From Oscillospiraceae bacterium (GTDB taxonomy: Bacteria > Bacillota > Clostridia > Oscillospirales > Oscillospiraceae): a stretch of DNA of 64,000 nt. Shown in pieces: positions 23,790 through 31,800 of this stretch (position 1 is the first letter of the stretch; the number at the start of each line of letters is the position of its first letter). The DNA is taken from positions 1 to 64,000 of the forward strand of contig WRAO01000006.1 of the NCBI GenBank assembly GCA_009780175.1. Reading direction: 5' to 3'. The position numbers and the translations under genes are program-made. Below the pieces are notes generated by a model. The model did no database searches. It had not been told where the DNA came from and saw nothing but the letters and a program-made list of their open reading frames with translations.

Positions 23790-24195
23790 AGTTAGATTAC
23801 ATAACGCTAAAAACTCCTTCCTCTTTTTCACCTTCCTTCGCCTGAGGCAATCCTCGGGCAAAGCATCTCCCTCCGACACAAGTCGGGCTCATCATAGACA
23901 TTTCCTCCTTTCCTCTCTCCTTCTTTCGCCCGAGGAACACTCGGGCAAAGCAACCCCTTCCGACGCAGGTCGGACTTACATACGATATTTCTCCTTCCTC
24001 CTCTCTCTCCTTCCTTCGCCTGCGGCAACGCAGGCACACTTACTCCACCGGCGAACAGTCGGGTCCTCATAGGCGGCTCCACTTATTGTCAGTAGCGCCA
24101 TGGTTTGTAGAACAGGCGTAACAATGAAAGGCAGGTGGATACTTGTCGGACGATAGCATGTGAATGCGCCACTCACCGAAAGGTCAGTGGCGCAT
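23790..24195 (+). ncRNA. candidate structured RNA built from three tandem hairpin repeats
   Basis: A roughly 405-base stretch starts just after a consensus promoter. It carries three imperfect 87-90-base repeats, each a pyrimidine-rich linker plus two hairpins, then about 100 less-structured bases. It ends in a 13-bp hairpin (24164-24195, one C/C mismatch) capped by a GAAA tetraloop. Hairpin loops include GCAA in the third unit. The only plus-strand frame (from the ATG overlapping the -10) is low-complexity and follows the repeat, so I favour RNA over protein. I know no described family that matches. Confidence 0.4.
23813..24064. repeat. three tandem imperfect repeats (about 87-90 bases each)
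   Basis: First hairpins start at 23841, 23928 and 24018; second hairpins start at 23873, 23960 and about 24048. Compensating changes are visible: CCTGAGG/CCTCGGG, GCCCGAG/CTCGGGC and GCCTGCG/CGCAGGC in the first hairpin, and CCGAC/GTCGG in the second of units 1 and 2. Each unit is preceded by a CCTCC/CTCCTT-rich linker. On the minus strand these linkers read as strong ribosome-binding sequences (AAAGGAGGAAATG), opening short repetitive frames. Confidence 0.8.
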
Positions 24196-24213
24196 TTGTA
24201 TGTCTAGAAATAG

Positions 24214-24253
24214 AAAAAGCCGACCGGGGCAGTGCCCCGGTCGGCTTTTTTTG
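24214..24253. terminator. bidirectional terminator after the SPFH gene
   Basis: A 17-bp stem (24214-24230 with 24234-24250), loop AGT, flanked by A5 and T7. It serves the SPFH gene on the minus strand and could also end the RNA candidate on the plus strand. Confidence 0.9.
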
Positions 24254-24261
24254 TCAGGCAG

Positions 24262-25188
24262 TTATTCCTTCTCTTTCGTCGCAGCCGGAGCCGACGTATC
24301 GCCCCAAACTTCCTTAAGACCGGCGGCCAGGCCTGCAAGTCCCTGAATTTCAGATGGGATGATGATCTTCGTCGCCCGTCCGTTTGCGGCGGCGGCGAAA
24401 GCCTCCAACGCGCGGATTTGGATAACTTTCTCAGACGGCACGGACTCGTTGATCTTCCGGATACCGTCAGCGGTTGCCGTTTGGACCATGAGGATCGCCT
24501 CGGCCTCACCTTGGGCTTTCAGGATGGCAGCTTGTTTCTCCGCGTCCGCACGGAGGATGGCGGATTCCTTCTCGCCTTCCGCCACGAGGATGGCGCTCTG
24601 CTTCTCGCCTTCGGCGCGCAGGATGCTCTGACGCTTCTCACGCTCGGCGCGCATTTGCTTCTCCATCGCCTCTTGAATGTCACGCGGGGGGATGATGTTT
24701 TTCAGTTCCACGCGGTTGACCTTGACACCCCAAGCGTCGGTCGCTTCGTCGAGGATCATGCGCATTTTGGTGTTGATGAGGTCACGGCTGGTGAGGGTTT
24801 GGTCCAATTCCATCTCACCGATGATGTTACGCAGCGTCGTAGCTGTGAGGCTCTCGATCGCGACGAGCGGGTTTTCCGCGCCGTAGGTGTAGAGTTTGGG
24901 ATCGGTGATCTCAAAGTAGAGCACGGTGTCGATGTCCATGGAGACGTTATCTTTCGTGATAACCGGACGCGGCGGGAAGTCGAGCACTTGTTCTTTGAGC
25001 GAGACAACCTTCGCGACTCTCTCGATGAACGGGATCTTGAACTTGAGTCCGACGCTCCAAGTAGTGCTATAGGCGCCCAGCCGCTCAATGACAACGGCCC
25101 GGGCCTGCGGGACGACGCGGATGTTTTTCACTAAGATCAGGATGACCATGAGGCCGATAAACATGAGTACAGGATACAATGGATTCAT
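24262..25188 (-). CDS. SPFH/band 7 (stomatin-like) membrane protein
   Basis: A 308-residue protein with one N-terminal membrane segment (LYPVLMFIGLMVILILV). An SPFH domain follows (VVPQARAVVIERLGAYS, DFPPRPVITKDNVSMDIDTV, LRNIIGEMELDQTLTSRD, WGVKVNRVELKNIIPPRDI), then a coiled-coil rich in Glu/Ala/Lys (ILRAEGEKQSAILVAEGEKE). The group (QmcA/stomatin) forms oligomers in membrane microdomains. The two NfeD genes upstream on the same strand are the standard partners of such proteins, which may act in membrane quality control. Confidence 0.92.
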   Translation of the reverse strand: MNPLYPVLMFIGLMVILILVKNIRVVPQARAVVIERLGAYSTTWSVGLKFKIPFIERVAKVVSLKEQVLDFPPRPVITKDNVSMDIDTVLYFEITDPKLYTYGAENPLVAIESLTATTLRNIIGEMELDQTLTSRDLINTKMRMILDEATDAWGVKVNRVELKNIIPPRDIQEAMEKQMRAEREKRQSILRAEGEKQSAILVAEGEKESAILRADAEKQAAILKAQGEAEAILMVQTATADGIRKINESVPSEKVIQIRALEAFAAAANGRATKIIIPSEIQGLAGLAAGLKEVWGDTSAPAATKEKE

Positions 25189-25205
25189 AGTTGTTTCTCC
25201 TTCTT

Positions 25206-25352
25206 TTTATATAGGCGTTATACTAGTTACAAATAAAAACATGTCTTCTTGTTTTTATATTGGAACTTAATGAATACGTCTTTTGCGCGCTTTTGCGCAA
25301 AAGTGGCCTGTGAAACAGGCGTTGGCTGGATGATTTTTATCCAGACAGAGTA
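25206..25352. other. hairpin-rich gap between NfeD and SPFH genes
   Basis: About 150 bases without a gene. Hairpins visible are a CTTTTGCGC/GCGCAAAAG palindrome near 25270-25292, GCCTGT/ACAGGC near 25305-25319 and CTGGAT/ATCCAG near 25326-25345. They may terminate or attenuate transcription from the NfeD genes into the SPFH gene. Confidence 0.4.
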
Positions 25353-25832
25353 TTACGAATCAGATGATGTCGTGACAGCCTCGGGAATATGCGGCCGGAC
25401 AATGAGCTTGACGCCTTCAATGCGTAAAATGTCTACTTGCACATCTGGTTCAATGGTTGATCCGTCTTGGCTTCGTGCGGACCAGAGTTTGCCGTTGACG
25501 AAAACAGAGCCCTTGCCTTCCAAATTGTGGATCGCGTCTCGGACGACGCCGATCTGCGCAAGTGCCCGATCTGCATTTGTCTGCGTGGGGCGTACTTTGG
25601 AAAGGCGTTTGGACAAGGGTCTTGTGAAATACAGGGCGACGCTGGAAATCACAAGAAAAACCGCGAGTTGGAGCATGAACTGTTCCGGGGCGACCGCGGT
25701 TACGATCAAAGCGCCGGCGGCACCCAAAGCGAACCAGATGGCGCTGAGCACGCGGCCGGTAAACTCCACGATCAAAAACTCAAGCACCACAAACACGACG
25801 ACTAGCGCGCCCCAGAAGAGCAAGAGATTCAC
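25353..25832 (-). CDS. NfeD-family protein (second of two)
   Basis: A 159-residue protein with two or three membrane segments (LLLFWGALVVVFVVLEFLIV; IWFALGAAGALIVTAVA) followed by a soluble OB-fold domain (NADRALAQIGVVRDAIHNLE, GSVFVNGKLWSARSQDG, VDILRIEGVKLIV). It starts with GTG at 25832, preceded by AGAGGGGGG, and overlaps the first NfeD gene by 4 bases. It is a close paralogue of its neighbour. Confidence 0.88.
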   Translation of the reverse strand: MNLLLFWGALVVVFVVLEFLIVEFTGRVLSAIWFALGAAGALIVTAVAPEQFMLQLAVFLVISSVALYFTRPLSKRLSKVRPTQTNADRALAQIGVVRDAIHNLEGKGSVFVNGKLWSARSQDGSTIEPDVQVDILRIEGVKLIVRPHIPEAVTTSSDS

Positions 25833-26287
25833 GGGCGATCCCCCCTCTCACCGTGCGCTCTCACGATGAGCTTGACGCCCTCAATGCGCAAAACGTCTAC
25901 TTGAACATCTTTCTCGATGGGTGCGTCGTCTTCGCTCCGCGCGGTCCAGAGTTTGTTGTTGACATAGACAGAGCCACGGCTTTCTAGATTCTGGATCGGA
26001 TCTTTGACCACGCCGACCATGCCGATGACACGATTGGCGTTGGTAGGCAATTCTTTGACTGTAGCGTATTTTTTCGCCAGCGGCCGGGTGAAATAGAGCG
26101 TAATGCCAGAAATACTGAGGAAAATCATCACTTGGAACCAAAACAGGTCCGGACTAGGCGCTACAGCGGCGCTGATTAAGGCACCGGCGGCGCCCAGAGC
26201 AAACCAGATGGAAGTGAGCCCTGCGGTAGAGATTTCGATCACGATAAAAGCGACGAGCAAAACGGCCCAAAAAATAACTAGATTCAC
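25829..26287 (-). CDS. NfeD-family protein (first of two)
   Basis: A 152-residue NfeD-like protein: membrane segments (VIFWAVLLVAFIVIEI; SIWFALGAAGALISAAVAP), then an OB-fold domain (TNANRVIGMVGVVKDPIQNL, GSVYVNNKLWTARSEDD, VDVLRIEGVKLIVRAHGE). It starts with GTG at 26287 after GGGGGAG. The near-identical C-terminal domains of the two NfeD proteins point to gene duplication. Confidence 0.88.
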   Translation of the reverse strand: MNLVIFWAVLLVAFIVIEISTAGLTSIWFALGAAGALISAAVAPSPDLFWFQVMIFLSISGITLYFTRPLAKKYATVKELPTNANRVIGMVGVVKDPIQNLESRGSVYVNNKLWTARSEDDAPIEKDVQVDVLRIEGVKLIVRAHGERGDRP

Positions 26288-26439
26288 ACGTCTCCCCCTT
26301 TCCGGAGGGCCTTATTTTCTCTTGAAAACAGATACGCTCCATATTTGAGTTGGTCCTATGCTAGTAGTATATCATAACTCAGCCCCAAATTGCGAAGAAA
26401 TATTTCCGAAAGATAGAATTTATGTGTTGTAGTCGACGA

Positions 26440-26640
26440 GGGGCGATTGACCGGAAAAAGAAAAGCCTCCTTTTCCAACTGACGCCCCAAGAGCGAAGCG
26501 ATTGACTCGGCGGAAGGGGTGCCTGTGGTGCAAAGGAGGTGGCGGGCGAAGCCTGACGGAGGATTTTTTGGATGCGGGCGAATGTCGATAAAGGGCAATC
26601 CTCAGTCAGCTTCGCTGACAACTCCTTTGGGAAAGGAGCC
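26440..26640. repeat. hairpin-rich, probably dispersed repeat element
   Basis: A non-coding stretch with long-range pairing of CCTCCTTT (26466-26473) and AAAGGAGG (26532-26539), a GTCAGC/GCTGAC hairpin (26605-26619) and CTCCTTT/AAAGGAG (26622-26638). Short frames here are low-complexity. The composition matches elements scattered in intergenic regions of many gut Clostridia, but that is from memory and no second full copy is in this window. Confidence 0.45.
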
Positions 26641-26680
26641 TTTGCGCTCGACACGCCCTACACAAACACCCCCGTTCCCC

Positions 26681-26709
26681 TTGTATCCACAGGAAAAATA
26701 TGCTACACT
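26681..26709 (+). promoter_or_regulatory. promoter of the NYN-domain gene
   Basis: -35 TTGTAT (26681-26686), 17-base spacer, -10 TACACT (26704-26709), 34 bases before the ATG. Confidence 0.65.
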
Positions 26710-26742
26710 AGACGCACTCTTTATAGGAAAGGGCGAAAACAT

Positions 26743-27549
26743 ATGATAGGAAAGCCCACAGACCTCAATAATCTACACCTAGCCGTCCTCATCGACGCGG
26801 ACAATATCCCACACAGCAGTATCCGCGGCGTTATGGAGGAAATCGCCATCTACGGCACACCGACCATCAAACGCATCTATGGAGACTGGACCAGCCCCAA
26901 CGTCGGCGGCTGGAAAGGCGCGCTCTTGGAGCACGCCATCACCCCCGTCCAGCAGTATGGCTACACCACCGGCAAAAACTCCACCGACTCCGCCATGATA
27001 ATCGACGCCATGGACATCCTTTACAGCGGCAAGACCGATGGTTTTGTGCTGATCTCCTCCGATTCAGACTTCACCCGTCTCGCCATCCGCCTCCGCGAAG
27101 CGGGGCAGAAGGTCATTGGTATCGGCGAACGCAAGACGCCAAACCCCTTCATCGTCGCCTGTGACAAGTTCATCTACATCGAGGTCATCCGCGACCATCA
27201 GCGCAGTCAGGGCAAGAGCCCGGGTACGGTGCCGCCCAAGATACAAGATATGACCCCGGCGGCCCCGAAAGAAGAGAAAGGCACAGAGCAGAAAGAGGGC
27301 AAAGCGGCCCCGGCCCCCATCCAACTCATCGCGGACTCCATTGCCGATATCGCCGACCACGACGGATACGCCTTCCTCGGTGAACTGGGTAACCTGCTCC
27401 TGAAAAAACAGCCGGACTTTGACGCGCGAAATTACGGTTTCCTCAAACTCACGCCCCTCATTAAATCCATTCCCCGCTTCGAGATCAACGTGCGCGAGAC
27501 GAAAGACGCGAATATCAAACACATTTATGTCAGGGACAGAGAGGCGTAA
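26743..27549 (+). CDS. NYN-domain / OST-HTH (LOTUS) protein
   Basis: A 268-residue protein. Residues about 12-150 form a NYN (PIN-like) nuclease domain of the LabA/DUF88 group, with the acidic metal-binding positions visible as LIDADNIP, DSAMIIDAMD and LISSDSDFTRLA. A Lys/Glu/Pro-rich linker follows. Residues about 185-265 form an OST-HTH/LOTUS domain (LIADSIADIADHDGYAFLGE, FDARNYGFLKLTPLIKS) expected to bind RNA. The start at 26743 has GGAAAGGG upstream. The likely role is RNA processing or decay. The 3' end is 3 bases from prfB, so they are co-transcribed. Confidence 0.87.
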   Translation: MIGKPTDLNNLHLAVLIDADNIPHSSIRGVMEEIAIYGTPTIKRIYGDWTSPNVGGWKGALLEHAITPVQQYGYTTGKNSTDSAMIIDAMDILYSGKTDGFVLISSDSDFTRLAIRLREAGQKVIGIGERKTPNPFIVACDKFIYIEVIRDHQRSQGKSPGTVPPKIQDMTPAAPKEEKGTEQKEGKAAPAPIQLIADSIADIADHDGYAFLGELGNLLLKKQPDFDARNYGFLKLTPLIKSIPRFEINVRETKDANIKHIYVRDREA

Positions 27550-27552
27550 TCC

Positions 27553-28659
27553 ATGCTGCAATTCGAAGAATTTAAACTGAAAATCGCAGCGTTGGAGCCA
27601 GAACTTATCGACCTAGGCCAAGCGTTGCGAATCGCGGATACCAAGACAGAACTGGAAACGCTGGAAGCCGAAGCGGCGGTTGAAGGATTCTGGAACGACC
27701 TCAAGCACTCCCAAAAGGTCCTCCAGCGCACCAAGCAGCTGCGGCAAAAGTGCGAGACTTACAATCGCCTCTATTCTCGCTGGGCAGATGTCGCCGCCCT
27801 CTGCGAAATGGCGATCGAGGAGAGAGACGAAAGCCTTCTCCCGGAACTTACCACCGAATACAACGCCGTAGAGAGTACCCTCCGGGACCTGCGGCTCACC
27901 ACACTCCTCTCCGGCGAATACGACAGCCAAAGCGCCATTCTATCCCTCCACGCGGGCGCGGGCGGCACCGAGGCGCAAGATTGGGCACAGATGCTCTACC
28001 GCATGTACACCCGCTGGGCCGAGCGGCATGGATACACCGTCAGCCTACTGGACTTTCAGGACGGCGAAGAAGCCGGACTCAAAAGCGCGACCATCTCCAT
28101 CGAAGGCCTCAATGCTTACGGCTACCTCAAAAGTGAGAGCGGCATCCACCGCCTGGTGCGCATCAGCCCCTTCGATTCCTCCGGACGACGCCACACCTCC
28201 TTTGCGGCAATCGAAGTCATGCCGGACCTGGACGACACCATAGAGATCGAAATCCGCCCCGAAGATCTCCGCGTAGACACCTTCCGTTCTTCCGGTGCAG
28301 GCGGCCAGCATGTCAACAAGACCGAGAGTGCCGTCCGCATGACCCATATCCCCACAGGTGTCGTAGTCGCCTGCCAGACCGAGCGCAGCCAGATCCAAAA
28401 CCGGGAAACAGCTATGCGCATGCTCCGCAGCCGCCTGATCGAGATCAAGGAGCGGGAACAGCTCGACAAGATCGAAGACATCAAAGGCGAACAACGCGCC
28501 ATCGAGTGGGGCAGCCAGATCCGAAGCTATGTCTTCATGCCTTACACCTTGGCGAAGGACCATAGGACAAATTTCGAAAACGGCAACATCAACGCCGTCA
28601 TGGACGGCGAGATTGATGGGTTTATCAATGCGTATTTGAAGATGAAGGCTGAGAAATAA
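27553..28659 (+). CDS. prfB: peptide chain release factor 2
   Basis: A 368-residue RF2 that recognises UGA and UAA stop codons. The codon-recognition tripeptide SPF is seen in RISPFDSSGRRHTSF, and the catalytic GGQ in SSGAGGQHVNKTESAVR. The reading frame is continuous through the N-terminal region, so the programmed +1 frameshift found in many RF2 genes is absent. GAGAGG precedes the ATG. The gene ends before a strong terminator. Confidence 0.96.
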   Translation: MLQFEEFKLKIAALEPELIDLGQALRIADTKTELETLEAEAAVEGFWNDLKHSQKVLQRTKQLRQKCETYNRLYSRWADVAALCEMAIEERDESLLPELTTEYNAVESTLRDLRLTTLLSGEYDSQSAILSLHAGAGGTEAQDWAQMLYRMYTRWAERHGYTVSLLDFQDGEEAGLKSATISIEGLNAYGYLKSESGIHRLVRISPFDSSGRRHTSFAAIEVMPDLDDTIEIEIRPEDLRVDTFRSSGAGGQHVNKTESAVRMTHIPTGVVVACQTERSQIQNRETAMRMLRSRLIEIKEREQLDKIEDIKGEQRAIEWGSQIRSYVFMPYTLAKDHRTNFENGNINAVMDGEIDGFINAYLKMKAEK

Positions 28660-28662
28660 GCA

Positions 28663-28695
28663 GAGGGGCGGACATTGTCCGCCCCTCCTGTTTTT
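28663..28695 (+). terminator. prfB terminator
   Basis: A perfect 11-bp stem (28663-28673 with 28677-28687), ATT loop and T5 tail. Confidence 0.92.
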
Positions 28696-28803
28696 GTCGA
28701 GCCTCCGGTTTCTCTGGCGCCGTTCAAACCCAGCAGATGTAATTTGGCAAAGAATGGTTCCCGAAAGACATAGGCAAAGCCAATCGGCTCTGCCTATTGC
28801 CCA

Positions 28804-31800
28804 TTAGAGATGCTTGCCCTGATAGGAGATCTTCGTTCTGAACCAGTACACAACCGTGCCGCCCATGCTGCTCAAGCCGACCAGCAACAGAACGATCAGG
28901 TCTGCCGTCTGGCGATCATCTCCCGTTGGCGGGGCGATTGGCGGCTCTGATGGTGTGGGTGACGGTGTAGGCTGTGTTGGCGGCGTGGGCACTGGGGTCG
29001 GCGATGGATGGGGGGAGGGCGACGGTAAAGGTGTGGGTGTTGGAGTCGGTGTTGGGGGTGGATATGGCGGCGGGTCTGTCGTCCCGGGCGGCATCGGAGT
29101 ATATCTGTTGTTGATTTGAATCGTTACTTGGCCGCTTTGAGCAGTTAGGGGTGCCGTATACGGCAGTGTCGGGTCTGTTGTTACATCGAAACCGGCAACG
29201 GTGTAGTTGCGCTCTGTAATGGTATATAGACCAGGAGCAAGGTTCTCCAGCGTGACACCGGCCACTGCCTCCGCAAGAGGAATCGTCCGGCTGAATCCGT
29301 CCGGTCCTGTGACGATCAACTCAAAGCCTGGCGGATATTCTTCCGGAGCCAGCCCGTGGAATACTTTATTGATCCGCAAGGACGGATTGGCCTGCGGCGG
29401 TATGCGCTCATAGCTGTTTATCACAGGGACGGAAACGGATGTAATCGGGGCTCCCGTCACTGGGTCCGGACTGGGTATCGTTACAATGCCCACAAACAGC
29501 CCGTCCGGCCCGACTGGCTCAACCCCCGGCCCTGTAAAGCCTGGAATGGTCCCGCCTTTTTCAAAGATTCTATACGTTCCGTAAGGCAGATGTTCTAGAT
29601 GCAGTGTGAAGGTGCCGTCTAGATTGTTTGTGAAGTCTGTGAAGTAAACAGTGTTCCTGTATAACTCAATTAAGCCTCTTGTTCCGATCACCAAAAAGCT
29701 CAACTCTGCCATAGACGCGATGAGCGCGTCTATCTCCTCCTGCGTTTCCACCGAGGAATCGAACACGAAGCTTTTTTCAATGGTCAACTCCCCGGTTGGC
29801 TCATTCGTAATGGTGATAAAGTCGGATACGCCCGTTCGGATCGGCCCCCACAATGCTTCGGCGTCGGTAATCAGGTTAGACGGTATCGCGGGATTGATTG
29901 TGAAGAACGTGAGATTCAACGGTGGAGGAGGCGAGTAGCCGCCATCTGGTGCAACGGTTTCTTCTAGCACGAACAGGATATTCCCTGCGCCGTTCAGACC
30001 GATGCCAGGGACGAAGCTGCTAGAGGGAGCGTCAAAGTAAAAACCATTGAACTCCACCATACCGTCCAGGTCTGTATCACTTTGTGTTCCGAAGTAGAAA
30101 AATGTTCTAGCAACGCCATCGCTCCCGGTCATTATTTTAGTTTCAAGATCTGAACCGCTGGAAGGAATCCCGGCCGCCTCATAATCTGGAAGCAATGCGC
30201 CCCAAAGCTGGAACATTGCACCGGGGCCGACGCTGCCAGCGGGGGGAAGCGGATTTCCAGCAGAGTCCACTTTAAACACCCGGAGTGTCGTTGCGCTACC
30301 GCCGGCGGATACGCCTACGTCAGTGACCGTATAGTTATCCGCCCCGTCACCGGATGTCAGGCCCCAGATTTCGATCTGATTGCTGATACTGCCAGTGGTT
30401 CCCACGGGCAATGTCACCAGCGCTTCGTATGTGATCCGAACAGGCGTCTGATTCGGTATCACGAAGTTGACTTGACTCTCGCTGATGAAATTGATGGCCC
30501 AGGAGGTGTCCTGGTTAAAACCAACTACCTCTGTGCCTGTTCCTGTCAAAGGTCGCCACGGGCCTAAAGAAGGACTCGTATCCCTAGTTTCGAAGGTTAC
30601 GGTGTTAAGGAAAATATTCAGATTCTCAAGTCTGTCTATTGCGGTAACATCGGGTAAAGAAACCCCGTTTAACTGAAACTCGGTTAAACCGTCTGGGTTG
30701 ATGATAATCTCTACGTCTATTCTGTTTGAACCGCCTACGGCCGGCGTCACTGTTTTTGATAGTGGATTTAAGTCATAGTCAACCGTCCAAGAAGCCTCAA
30801 AGGTGCAGTTGCCCGGACCATGCCTAGACATACTGGCGGCATTATTAAGCACGATCATACCCGCGCTTTGCTCCGCCGGGGTGGCGGTGCCGTCTATCAG
30901 CTTCAGCTGATAATGGATATCAAAGATAGCCGAAGTCCCCCACCATCCGGCAGGCGTACCGGATGGGTCCTCGGCAGTTGGCCATGCGCCTGGCGTGGGA
31001 GCCGTAGTGGTTGAAACTCTTTGCAGCTGTGTGAGGTCCACAGTGAATACGCCGGGTGTAGAGGTGTAATCTATCCCGACACCATTCACCGGCGCAAACC
31101 ACCCGCCGCCCGCGCCTGGCAAATGCACAAAGAAGGAACCCGGCACAAGCGCCAGTCTGAGGTCATGTGTATCCGTAAAAATCGGGCTTAAGTCCGGCCT
31201 CATAAAGGTTGGATTTCCGTTGCTGGGTGAGTAGGTATAGTTGTTTTGTATAATCACCGTGTAGTTGAACAACGTGGGATCCCCAACCGCCGCCGCGCCC
31301 TGCTTTGTGATTGGCCAATAGTCGTTTACATTTACCCCGAGTATAAAGTTGGGGCTAACGCCAGCCGGTGGCCAAATCTGCGGGCCGGCATGGTCGTTGA
31401 TTACATATACCACGTTTTGTACATAGCTTGCAAACGGCGTTACCTGACTTTGCAGTCTCCCCAATAAATTGGTGGTCGCACTCGGACCATAGGTGCCTTC
31501 GCTGATCCAGAGGCGGTATCGGATGACAACGATCCTTGCGTCGTTAAAAGGCCAGTAGTTGTTGGCCAAGTTTGTGGAGCCGGTGCCGAAGAACATCGAC
31601 CAAGCATTGATTGCCCCGCCGCCGCTCACATAATGATCCAAGGCCTCCCAAGTTCCATCAGGTGTAATAATGTCTGGAACTGAAGTGCCCGCCGGTGCGG
31701 CAAAAACGCCTGCGCCCGGACCACCGATACCGCCGAATGCGGCATTTTGACCGGTTACGCCATTGACAGAATTGGGCGCACCGGTGTTCCCGGGCCACAC

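Noticed and set aside
23782..24072. Plus-strand frame through the tandem repeats
   Set aside because: Its ATG lies inside the -10 box and the protein simply follows the DNA repeat; RNA is the better explanation.
23797..24082. Minus-strand repetitive short frames with good ribosome-binding sites
   Set aside because: The AGGAGG words come from the repeat linkers; the encoded peptides are low-complexity and lie beyond a strong terminator. Kept only as an alternative in the findings.
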